Origin: Dasypus novemcinctus | Taxonomy: Eukaryota; Chordata; Mammalia; Cingulata; Dasypodidae | Length of the DNA: 64,000 bases | Direction: 5' to 3' | Assembly: GCF_030445035.2 (NCBI RefSeq) | Contig: NC_092216.1 | Coordinates: forward strand, 17,237,405-17,301,404 | In this document: piece by piece, positions 1-10,115 of the stretch | Numbering within the stretch: the first letter of the stretch is position 1 | How the letters are laid out: every line of letters begins with the position of its first letter | The notes under the pieces: generated by a model | What the model was told of the DNA's origin: nothing | Databases searched by the model: none | The model's input: only the letters and a program-made list of their open reading frames with translations | Position numbers and translations under genes: made by a program

Positions 1-869
1 GTTTAGTGTGGGGGATGGTGCCCACAGCAGCAGCTGCTGGTTTCAACTCACAGTATTATTGTTGTGATTTCAACTCAGTTCTGTTGTCACAACTTTCCTC
101 CTTTGTTCCCCTCTCCTCTGAGCAGTGTCCAACCTTTACCTGGTGTCCCAAACCCTAGAAGATCTTTTTCCAGGCTGTTTCAATCTGTCCTCTAGCTTTT
201 TTTTCTGGGGAAGAGAGCAGAACTGATATAAATAAACACTCACTCAAGAAGACACACAAGAAAAGATAGAGATTTCTGTCACATTTGACTGTGCGGTCTG
301 AGAGTTTTTTTTCTAGTCCTGCATCTTCCCAGAACTCACTACACAAATTTCTTAAAAGGAATCTTGAGGTTCCATCTTGCCTCAGAGTCTTGACAACACA
401 GCCATGGCAGAGTGGTTAGTATCTTTATGAACCAGGTGAATGAAGGTCAACACACAACTTGAATCACCAGCCTTAAAGAGTGCTCCTGATTCATGAATAT
501 AATCAGTTCTAATATCTTTATACATTGTTTGGCTCAGTCTCTCCAAGTGCTGTTATTAAGTTCAACTACAACAAAACATTTTCAAAATGTATTATAGCTC
601 CATCTATGCCCATCAATCCTGCTAGTGTTTTCGGCAGATACATTTAGGTAGTATGTTATGGTATAAACTGTTACCTCTAAGACATTGTCAGGAGTACTTT
701 AATCAAGGAAAGCCTTGAAAAGGTCTGATATAAAATGTGATGAGGAAAAGACACATTTCAAAACAGTTATCGGATGAAGCATCACGGGTTTTCAAGGACC
801 ATTAGTTGAGTGTCCCATCATCTCCCAGTTACATTTGTAGCAATGTATCCAGATCCACATCGGCTATGT
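1..869. other. unassigned DNA, no gene recognised
   Basis: Apart from the 91-bp duplicated segment annotated separately, I see no convincing ORF, RNA gene or known repeat here. The short minus-strand ORF over 155-346 exists only because it crosses that duplicated segment. Confidence 0.5.
217..307. repeat. 91-bp exact duplicate, copy A
   Basis: Bases 217-307 are identical to 1602-1692 in the same orientation (constant offset 1385), starting GCAGAACTGATATAAATAAA and ending GTGCGGTCTGAGAGTTT. Flanks on both sides differ between the copies. It may be a shared fragment of an unrecognised dispersed repeat or a local duplication. Confidence 0.9.
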
Positions 870-1125
870 GTTTTTAAAAATTTTATTGAAGTATACCATT
901 CATACATGTACATACATAAATGATAAACATATGGTAAAAATTGTGAGCTTACAAATCAAACATGTATAATACAATAAAGGGACCTCATACATCACCCCAC
1001 AACCAACACCTTGCATTGTTGTGAGACATTTGTTAGAAATTATGATACCATCAAAATATTACTAATAATTGTAGTCCACATCTTTCATTTGAAGCTTTCA
1101 TTTTTTTAAAGCCTCTTGTTTAAGT
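870..1125 (-). repeat. interspersed repeat 3' end, antisense (L1-like)
   Basis: The plus strand opens with TTTTTAAAAATTTTATTGAAG and continues A/T-rich. The same motif, read in reverse complement (ending GATATACTTCAATAAAA), occurs at 23730-23850, and a diverged antisense copy lies at 17536-17790. This is a family with a fixed 3' end, most likely the 3' end of an L1 subfamily lying on the minus strand. The subfamily is not identified. Confidence 0.55.
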
Positions 1126-1127
1126 AT

Positions 1128-1222
1128 TTTTTTCATTTTTAGTTACTTGTGCCGGGATTGAGCCTAAGACCTTGTATGTTGGATGCCAGTACTCAACCAC
1201 TGAGCCACATCAGCTCCCCTGA
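1128..1222 (-). mobile_element. tRNA-derived SINE, minus strand
   Basis: Read on the minus strand it begins GGGGAGCTGATGTGGCTCAG, followed by an A-box-like TGGCTCAGTGGT and a B-box-like GGCTCAATCCC, then an A-rich tail. This is the layout of xenarthran tRNA-headed SINEs. It is only a head plus tail, so probably truncated or a short subtype. Confidence 0.75.
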
Positions 1223-1254
1223 TTCAGCTTTTTCAATTTTTGTTGTTTGTTTTT

Positions 1255-1540
1255 GTTTTTACATGAAGCAATGTGAATTAACCCTGGGAATTCATGTAAG
1301 AAGCAGATGTTATAGACTATGGTTAGTAGGGATGCTTCAATTGTACCCATCTATTGTAACAAAGGTATAATACTAATGAAAGATGTTAATGGGGAAAAGC
1401 GTGGGAGGATGTGGCAATTTGATATTTTTTATGAATCCTCAAAAAAGAGAAAGATTATGTTTGTAAATGTGTCTGTTCCTCTGGGTATGATACCCTTTGT
1501 ACTAAATTCAAAGGTTTTAAGTTTATTTAATTAAATCAAT
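1255..1540 (+). repeat. L1 3'-UTR-like fragment
   Basis: It contains ACTATGGTTAGTAG, TACTAATGAAAGATGTTAAT and GTGGGAGGATGTGG, phrases that recur near the 3' ends of the L1 3' UTRs at 14.0-16.05 kb and 33.2-33.8 kb. The segment is decayed and its edges are soft. Confidence 0.5.
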
Positions 1541-1601
1541 TTAGGGCTTTTGATTCAACCTCTTCAGTATGGCACAACTCAGGTTGAGTCCCCACCCCCT
1601 T

Positions 1602-1692
1602 GCAGAACTGATATAAATAAACACTCACTCAAGAAGACACACAAGAAAAGATAGAGATTTCTGTCACATTTGACTGTGCGGTCTGAGAGTTT
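1602..1692. repeat. 91-bp exact duplicate, copy B
   Basis: Identical to 217-307. Copy B lies in a longer stretch (about 1570-1965) with an AATAAATA motif at about 1900 and GGCTGACAAGTA at about 1960, which reads like part of an older unclassified dispersed repeat. Confidence 0.9.
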
Positions 1693-2224
1693 GCAGCAGA
1701 AGTGAACAGAGAAGCTGAGAACTCCTGGAAAGAAATGAGCCCTATAAAAAAGACTGATATAGGAAGCCCTGAGAGATGGACAGAAATCATCTGCTATTTT
1801 GCTTCTGATGGCACATGGCAGCTGAATTTGGTGAGAAAGTACTCTTATAGTACCCTGAGTTGAACTTTCCATAGCCTTGGGACTGTAAGCTTTGACCCCA
1901 ATAAATACACTTTATATAAGCAAACAGATTTCTGGTACTTTGAATCAGCACCCCTTTGGCTGACAAGTACAGAGGGGCAGAGGGGTAGATAGAAATCGCC
2001 TATATTTTCAATGTAACATTTATGTAAGCTAATGCTTCTTTATTAAAAATAAAAAATAAAATGAAAACTGACTCCTTAGTTTTCTGAGCATAAAAGAAGT
2101 GGCTGAAAATCATACCCTCAACAGTCAATTTATTTTTATAATCATTAAAACCTTTATAAAGCATTGAGTTCTTCCCAAAATGGAGATTTTTTTGGAAAAT
2201 CAGCCTTATTTTTAAATATGGTTC

Positions 2225-3380
2225 TTTGGCTCTCCAGAGAAGTCCAGTGTTTTTACATTGGGGTTTGCATAGGAGGTCTTAGCCCTCCTGTGAAGATCTG
2301 ATCATCTTCAGAGGCAGATGTGATAATTTGGGAAACGTTTAACGCATGGCAGGGTACTTTTCCTTTAGAGACTAGTTCTGAAGGTCCCTGCAGGGACTGG
2401 ATCCCCAGGCTGCAGCTATAGCCAGGATTCCGGTTGCTATTTTCAAATTCTCTCATAATGACATTCAGTTTGTAAAAATATTAACACTCACTGGAGAATA
2501 TGAAGGAGAAAAACAATAGCATGCCATTAGGGGGGTGCTAAAACACGCCAAACACTTTTTGGTGCTTCAGTAGAGAATTTCCACGTGAGAAGTTGTACTT
2601 TATCTCCTTATGAGTTCATCATATCAAGGAGATGCAGCCCAGGAGCAGTAGAAAGACCATGAACACCAAATCTATTAGGATAGCAGCAACAATCCAGGAG
2701 GATGTCCTTTTCATCACTGGTTGTTTGCACCAGACAAACTGACTCCATTCCCCATTTTTGTTCACATCAGATAGGACTCGTTGAGGTTGGAGTAAGTTAA
2801 AACTTTTTACCAGTGTCATTTTTCCAGTATTGAACTTTACAAGTCCATGAGTTATATTCTTCAAGATTCATATTTCAGATCCATTTTAAATTTGGGGCAC
2901 TAAGAAACATATATGTATAGAATAAATAAGCATTTATGCTTGCATTCTGGAAAAGAGATCCAATAATGGCCAGCCTGAGTGATGATCTGCAAATTTACCC
3001 TTGACTCTTAAGCTATGGTGACCATATTGGAAATACTTGAGAAATCACCTTCCGTCATGGCAGTACTCTTGCAAATACCTTGGAATTCCTCATAGGTTCC
3101 CTTCTTAAGCCTCTGATGGTTTCAGAGAGTTGAATATTTAATAGCGAATAGCTATCGTACTTTCTATTTCAAGATGTAGCATCAGGGATGACTTAAGAAG
3201 CATCTCTCCCTTAGTACTGAGATGTGTTAAGTCAGATTCTCTTAGGCAAAAGCAAGTGACTGTCACTATGGAATGTTCTTGAAATTAACTGAAGTCATTC
3301 TGACATCTTCATGGGAACCATCATTTCTAATGTTGACACCGTAAGTCATCCTCCAGCCAGCCCCAAATTTCCCTACCATG
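2225..3380 (-). pseudogene. IL10RB: IL10RB processed pseudogene (interleukin-10 receptor beta)
   Basis: Broken, intronless copy of the class II cytokine receptor chain shared by the IL-10, IL-22, IL-26 and lambda-interferon receptors. Read from 3379 downwards on the minus strand, the segments follow protein order: a start region; the first fibronectin domain with DVRMTSVNFKNI (about 3310-3270) and GDFSSISN (about 3055); the second domain with YNSWTCKVQYWKND (about 2848-2808) and NKNGEWSQ (about 2765); the membrane helix SSWIVAAILIDLVFMVFLLL (about 2705-2645); and the cytoplasmic tail with KYNFSRGNSLLKH (about 2600) and NRNPGYSCSLG (about 2430). Several frameshifts and stops separate these pieces, so no functional receptor is possible. 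Receptor parts that lie in different exons of the normal gene are adjacent here, which points to retrotransposition of mRNA. Identification is from recall of the family, not a search. The 3' end and any poly(A) tail are not clear. Confidence 0.85.
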
Positions 3381-3384
3381 GCTC

Positions 3385-3589
3385 AAGCATGTGTCTGAGA
3401 GGGCTCTGCAGTGCAGCGTCAACCATGAGCCACCCAAGCGTACTCCCAGATCCAAGAACAAAAGTTTCTTACTTTGATAAGGCCCTATTTACTTTTTTCT
3501 TTTGTTTATTGTGCTTTGTGTATAAAGTCTAAGAAACCACTCCCAACACAAGGTCCTGAAGAAGCCTCCTTAGGTTTTTACTAGAATTT
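3385..3589. other. unassigned DNA between IL10RB pseudogene and L1
   Basis: The part nearest 3385 could be 5' UTR of the IL10RB retrocopy. Otherwise nothing is recognised. Confidence 0.4.
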
Positions 3590-3703
3590 AATAATTCTAC
3601 ATCTTATATATACATCTTTGATCCATTCTGAGTTTATTTTTGTATATGGTGTTTTATGGTGTAAGGTAGGGATCCTTCTACATTCACACACTTTTAAACA
3701 ATC
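3590..3703 (-). mobile_element. L1 ORF2 fragment, antisense
   Basis: On the minus strand it reads as the PYTKINS-WIKD region of L1 ORF2, after the reverse-transcriptase domain. It abuts a plus-strand ORF2 segment that stops just before the same region at about 5768. Confidence 0.7.
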
Positions 3704-5768
3704 AGCAGATCAAAGAAGAAATTGCATGGGAAATTAGCGAATGTCTTGAGATGAATAAAAATAAGAACACAACATTGCAAAACTTCATAGGAATGCAGTG
3801 AAGGCAGTGCTGAGAGGGAAATTTATAGCACTAAAAGCTTATATAATAAAGGAAGAAAGAACTAAAGCCAAAGACTCAATTGCAGGAGAAACTATAAAAA
3901 GAATAGGGAACTAAACTCAAAACAAAAAAAGGAAAAAAGTAACAAAGATTAGGGCAGAAATAAATAAAATTGAAAATAAAAAATAAACAGAATTAACAAA
4001 AGGATGACTCTTTGATATAATAATTAAAAGTATACACACTGCTAGATAACAAAGGGGAAAAGAGAGAAGGCAAAAATAAATAGAATAAAATCAGAAATAA
4101 GAGGGGGGAGATAGCTTCTGACCCCACAGAAATAAAAAGGACGATGAGAGGTTATTACGACAACTGTTGCCAACAAATTAGACAACTTACACGAAACAGA
4201 CAAATTCTTAAAAATTCATGAACAGCCTAAACTGAACTGAGAAGATACAGAATATTTCAACTGAGCAACTATAAGAGAAAAAGATCTGTCATCAAAAACT
4301 TCTGAAAAACAACAACAACAACAACAAAGCCCAAGACCATGGTTTCAGAGGGGAATTCTACCAATCATTCCAATGTAAATTAATACCAATCCTACTCAAA
4401 CTTCTCCAAAATACAGAAGAGGCAGGAACACTACCTAACTCTTTCTGTGAGGTCAATATCATTCTAATATTAAAGCTAGATAAAGATACTGTAAGAAAAG
4501 AAAACTATAGACCATTTTATCTTATGAATATAGATGCAAAAATTCTCAACAAAATTCTTCAACATTGAATCCAACAGTGCACTGGGGGAAAAAAAGTACA
4601 CCATGATAAAGTGGATTTTATAGGTAAGCAAGAGTGAAGGGTGTATTAGCACAAGAAAATCAATTAATGAATATATCACATTAAGAAAAAGAAGGGAAAA
4701 ATACATGATCTTATCAATGGTTACAAAAACGGCATTTGACAAAATTCTGCAGACTTTCTTGATAAAAGTACTTCAAAAGATAAAAATAGAAGAAAACTTT
4801 CTCAACACGGTATAGAGCATATATGCAAAGATCACCCCTAACATATGCAATAGTGAAACATGAAGCTTTCCCTCTAAGATTGGGAACAGGACAAGGATGC
4901 CTGCAGTTACCACTGTTATTCAAGATTATGCTAAAAGTTCTTGGGAGATCAGTTAGCAAAGAAAAAATAAATAAAAGCCATCCATATTGGAAAGAAAAAA
5001 TGAAAACTTTCCCAATCTGCAGATGACATGATCCTAATACATAAAGTCCTAAAAAACCTACAAAAAACAAATTGAGCAAAATGGTGGGGTATAAGGTCAA
5101 CAAACAAAATTCAGTAGCGTTTCTATACACTAGAAATGAGCAATCTGAAGAATATATGAAGAAAAAATTTCATTTACAATAGAAACTAAAAGAATCAAAT
5201 ATCTAGGAATTACTTTAATCAAGAAGTAAAAGACTTTTTACACAGAAAACTACAAAATATTACTAAGAGTAGACAAAGATTTAAATAAATGGAAGAATGT
5301 TCTATGTTCATGGATTGAAAGAATAAATATAAGAAGATAGTAACTGTAACCAAAATGATTTACAGATTAAACACAATCCCAAACAGAATTCCAATAGCCT
5401 GATTTGGAGAAATGGAGAAGCAAATTATCAAATTTATTTGTAAGGGCAAGTGGCTTCAAGTAGTCAAAAACATGAAAATGAAGAAAAATTTGGAGGAGTC
5501 AAGCTTCCTAACTTAAAGCATATTACAATGATAAAGGGGTCAAAACAGCAGGGTTATGGGACAAGAAGAGACATATTAGGCCAATGGAATTGAATTGAGA
5601 ATTCAGATACAGACCTTCCTATTTATGGACAATGATTTTTAACAATGACTAAGTCCATACAATTGGAAAAAAAAATAGCCTCTTCAATAAATTGTGATGA
5701 AGATGTGGATATGCACATGCAAAATTAAGAAGGAGTACCCTATCTTAAACCACATACAAAAATTCAGG
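3704..5768 (+). mobile_element. old L1 ORF2 remnant
   Basis: Degenerate plus-strand L1 ORF2 running from the region after the endonuclease domain (REEIAWEISEC-like at about 3712, then [11 protein letters not shown] at about 3795) through the reverse transcriptase. Recognisable motifs are RTGQGCLQLPLLFKIML at about 4885 and a decayed ADDMILI at about 5020. Many stops and frameshifts. It ends near IQKF at about 5765, where 5'-UTR-like sequence of another L1 begins. Confidence 0.85.
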
Positions 5769-8700
5769 TTTTGAAGAGAGTTCTGGGACGATAGCATCTG
5801 AGTAGGCAGGGAGGGCTTAACTCTTTCACAGAAACTGGAGAAAGGGCTAAAAATGTCAGAGGGACCTACTTTGGGGATCAGCAAACCACGACAGTGCTAC
5901 ACAACTCCCAGGAGCAAAAAGGACAGAAACATGAAAAATACGAAACAATAAAGATGAGTTACTAAACCATAGAGGTAGCTGGGAAGTGCTCCCATATTCT
6001 TACCTCCAAGATGTAAGCTAGGATAAAATCACTAGCTCTCCATAGTCAACAGAAAGGGGTCAGACATCTTCTTCCCTGTCAGCTGTTAAAAGGGAAAAGG
6101 AGAGGGTGTTAGGGGGGGATATCTCATTAGTGAATTCACTGAGCAGAGCCCACTTTGAATCTTGGCCCTGTCCAGACCCAAATACAGGAAAGTAGAGATT
6201 GAAAGAAACGTTCCAGTTGAAATGTGCACTGCAGAGCACTATCTGCTGACCAGTCTGGAAACTGCATGAAGAGAAACTACTTTTAAGTCTCTTTTTTTAA
6301 ATTCTTCTTTATTTTCTTTCAAATGTTAAATTAAAAAAAACATGAAGTCCCCATATACCCCACCCCCACCCCACTCCTCCCACATCAACAAAATCTTCCA
6401 TCATCATGGCACATTCACTGCACCTGGTGAATACATTTTGGAGCACTGCTGCACCACATGGACGGCGGTCTACATCGTAGTCTACACTCTCCCCCATTCC
6501 ACCCAGTGGGCCATGACAGGACACACAATGTCCAGCATCTGTCCCTGCAGTATCACCCAGGACAACTCCAAGTCCTGAAAATGCGCCCACATCATATCTC
6601 TTCTTTCCTCTTCCTACCCTCAGCAGCTACCGTGGCCACTCTCTTAACCCAAATTCCTGGGAGAAAATCTGCAGTCAATTAGGGTGTCCTTGGCCCAGTT
6701 TTGATAACTTCAAGTGGGCAGTTTTAAAGACTTAGACTAAGTTGAGCTACATATCAAAGAAGAGTTGTGGGACAAAATAGGCAAGAGAGAGAATTTGGAT
6801 ATTAGAGTAAATTCACCATATTCAGATACCTAGACATCAACAAAATATTACAAGCCATACTGGGAAACAGGAAGAGATGTTCTTCTGGCTAGGGTCAAAT
6901 ATCCTGAGGAGATACAAGATTTAAGACAATCAGTGAAAATTGAATAAATCTCCTAATTTATTCAAATAATTGAAATATGATTAAAGAGATACAGGATATT
7001 AAGAAAACACTGGGTGAGCATAAAGAACAATTTGAAAGATTGAAAAGTAAAAGTCCTTATGGAAATGAAAGACATGGCAGATGAGTTAAAAAAAAATACA
7101 TTAGAGGCACATACAAGCAGATTTTAATTACTCCAAACAGAATTAGTGAATTTGAAGACAGAACATCTGAACTGGAGAAAAAGAATGGAAAATGAAATGG
7201 GATACCAGGAGATTAAATGACAACATGAGATGCACAAACATACATTATCTGTGTACCAGAAGAAGAGAATAGGAAAGGGGCAGAAAGAATATTTGAGGAC
7301 AACCAAAAATTTCCCAACCCTTATGAAAGACATAAATATCAATATCCAAGAAGGACAACACACCCTAAACAGAATAAATCCTAATAGACCTATCCTGAGA
7401 CACCTGTACACAGAATGACAAATACCAGAGATAAAGAGAAGATTCTGAAAGCAGCAAGAGAAAAGCAAAACATCACATACAAGGGAACTTCAGTAATATT
7501 AAGTGCTGACCTCTCTTCAGAAGCCATGGAGGTGAGAATAAGGTAGTTTGATGTATTTAAGGTACTGAAGGGGAAAAATAGCAAGCCAAGAATTCTGTAT
7601 CTGGCAAAACTGACTTTCAAAAGTGAGGGTGAGTTTAACGTCTTCACAGACAAACAAAAACTGATAAAGTATGTTAACAAAATACCAAAATCACAAGAGA
7701 TACTGAAGGGAGGGCTGCAGCCTGAAATGAAAAATAAAGTTCCAGAAATGTAGAGAAAAGTGTAGACTTGAAGATTATTAAGAATGACAAAGGATAAAAA
7801 TGTTAGACAACAGAAAGCCAAAAGTCGAAATGGGTGAATTAAGTAAATCCTTTACAGTGATACCTTGAATGTTAATGACTTGAACTCCTCAGTCAAAAGA
7901 TATAAACTGGTAGAATGGATTAAAAAATATGAGCCATCTATATGGTGACTACAAGAGGCTCACCTCAGATGTAAGGACACAATCAGGTTAAAATGGAAAG
8001 AATGGAAAATTATATTATATGCAAATAGTAACCAGAAAAGAGCTAGAGTTTTCATACTAGTATCAAAGTAGATTTTAAATGCAAAGTTGTTTCACGGGAT
8101 GAAGAAGGCATTATATATTAATAAAAGAGGAAATTTTCCAAGAAGAAATACCTATATTAACTATTTATACACCTATCTTGAATACCCAAGAAACATGAGG
8201 CACACACTGGTAAAACACTGGTGAAAAACTGGTAACACCCTGGTAGAACTATAGATGTTCATGCAATAGCAATCAGAGTCTTCAATACACCACTCTCAGT
8301 ATTGGATAGAATGTCTGGACAAAGGATAAATAAAAAAACAGAGAGCATGAATAATATGATAAAAGAACTAGACCTAACAGGCATCTATGGAGCACTGCTC
8401 CTGAAAACTGCAGGAAATGAATTCATTTCAAGAACTCATGTGTCATTCTCTAGGATAGACCAGATGTTGAATCACAAGACAAGTCTCAGTATGTTTTAAA
8501 ATTACACAGAATACTTTCTCTGATCATAATGGAATGAAGCTGAAAATCAACAATAGAAGGAAAAATGAAAAATTCATAAACATGTGGAGATAAAAGAACA
8601 CACTTAAATAATCACTGGGTCAAAGAAGAAATTGCAAGTGAATTCAGCAAATATCTTGAGATAAATGAAAATGAGAACTTGCATTTCAAAACCTATGGGA

Positions 8701-9250
8701 TACAAACCACAAAGGCAGCACTGAGAGAAATTTATAGCCCTCAATACTACATTAAAAGAAAAAGAAATACAACGGAAGATCTGACTGCTCACCTGGAGGA
8801 ACTAGAAAAGAACAAATTAATACCATCCCAAACCAAAGGAAGGAAATGGTAAAGACCAGAACAGAAATAAATGAAATCAAGTATGAAAAACAATAGAGGG
8901 AATCAGCAAAACGAAAAATTTGTTCTTTGAGAAGACAAACCCTTAGCTAAAATGACAAAAAAAGAGAGAAGATACAAATAAATAAAATCAGAAAGGAGTA
9001 GAAAGATATTACAATTAACCCCATGGAAATAAGAGAGCAAAGAAGAGGATGCTATGAAGAACTGTTTGTCAAAAAACTAGACAATGTAGATGAGATTAAC
9101 AATTTCCTAGAAACACATCAGAAAACTACTCTGACCCTAGAAGAACCAGATGACCTCAACAAGTCAATCACAAGTGATGGGATTAAAGCAGTCATCATAA
9201 GTCTCCCAAAGACCAGATGGTTTCATACACGAATTCTATCAATCAAAGAC
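5769..9250 (+). mobile_element. old L1 (L1-A), 5' UTR, ORF1 and 5' part of ORF2, interrupted
   Basis: From about 5769 the sequence matches the style of L1 5' UTRs here (GGGACGATAGCATCTGAG near the start). After a minus-strand L1 tail at 6290-6671 it continues into ORF1: coiled-coil region about 6950-7180, RNA-binding part about 7230-7480 (VYQKKRIGKGQKE, INIQEGQHTLNRINPNRP) and C-terminal part to about 7760. ORF2 starts at about 7860 (LNVNDLNSSVKR-like) and covers the endonuclease and linker to about 9245 (EEPDDLNKSITSDGIKAV). It breaks off at ATTCTATCAATCAAAG, where L1-B begins, and ORF2 resumes at about 16088. All frames are damaged. Confidence 0.8.
6290..6671 (-). mobile_element. 5'-truncated L1 3' end, antisense
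   Basis: Plus-strand T-rich start (CTCTTTTTTTAAATTC) followed by the reverse complement of the L1 3'-UTR end (CATGAAGTCCCCATATACCC, then CCCACATCAACAAAATC). Matching antisense copies lie at 41.8 kb, 52.68 kb and 57.48 kb, and sense copies at 15.9 kb and 51.8 kb. No convincing target-site duplication was found. Confidence 0.85.
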
Positions 9251-10115
9251 AATCTAGAGCATAGGGACAAGATGGTATTAGTTTAAGTGCACCCACATCA
9301 TCTCTCTTACAAAAAGTGGCTGAGTGGGGGCAAAATCCTGCCTGAGTAGCAGTAGCAGGAACCCACAAAGCAGGAGGCTTCAGGACACCTATCTGTAGAC
9401 AGCACAACAAAAAGATTGATTGCTCAAGGGAAAACCTTGAGTTTCTGGCTCTTGAGGCTGAAACTGTGGAATAGCTAAGCCCCACACTCACACCAGAAAA
9501 CCACAAGGATTCTTGCCAGTCACCATACCATAGGAGGTATATCCGAGCATGAGAGGGTTCTAGGGAAGGGGGGGGGGGGCGGGGGAGAGAATTTTACCCT
9601 ATGCAGGTTCAACACTCTGAACTCTCTATTTTGAACTTTAAGGAGCAGACCAACTGGCCTGAGAAGAAATCAAGAAGAGGGGAGAGGGGAATCTGCTGAG
9701 GCAGCCTGATTTAGCTAACAGTCCTGAGATACAAGAAATTGGCCTGAGAGAAGGTAGAGCAGGGGAAATAACTAGCCCTGTGCAACTCCCCTAAGGGAAA
9801 GGACAAGAGGAAGTGTTTAATAAGCTTCGAAGATAATATTTAGGGTTCCCTGTGAGGAGTGGCCTCAGAGAGGCTGAGACTCATTTTTTTCTGCAGTGAG
9901 TTAAGTCACTACGGTTGCATTTGAAGTTCAAAAGGGAACTCTCACTCAGGCTATTGCATCCTGCTGCCCTGGGAGAGAAAGCAGTTAAAATAAAAAGGGG
10001 AAGGACAAATTCCTAATCAGCAGTTTATGAATTGCTGAGAGTCAGTTCCACCTAAGGGAAAGGAATGATTGCTTTCTGAAGAGCTAATCAGCCCAACAAG
10101 AATGTTTGGTTCACT
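9251..10115 (+). promoter_or_regulatory. L1-B 5' UTR (decayed promoter)
   Basis: ACAAGATGG near the 5' end is the usual YY1-type site of mammalian L1s. The stretch GGAATCTGCTGAGGCAGCC at about 9688 and CTGCCCTGGGAGAGAAAG at about 9972 recur in L1-D (about 41230 and 41498) but not in L1-E. A G-rich run lies at 9568-9585. The 5' UTR joins directly to ORF2 sequence (CTGGGTCAAGGAGGAAACTC, about 10149), showing a large internal deletion. Confidence 0.7.

Noticed and set aside
2253-2864. two independent small genes on the minus strand (81- and 67-codon ORFs)
   Set aside because: Both are surviving open pieces of the IL10RB pseudogene, from the membrane-helix part and the cytoplasmic-tail part.
3590-5768. 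twin-priming inversion at the 5' end of the old L1
   Set aside because: The inverted piece corresponds to ORF2 downstream of the sense segment, not upstream as twin priming would give. A later rearrangement or a separate insertion is more likely.
9568-9585. regulatory G-quadruplex
   Set aside because: A single G-run with one C in a decayed L1 5' UTR; it lacks four separated G-tracts with short loops and no function is suggested.
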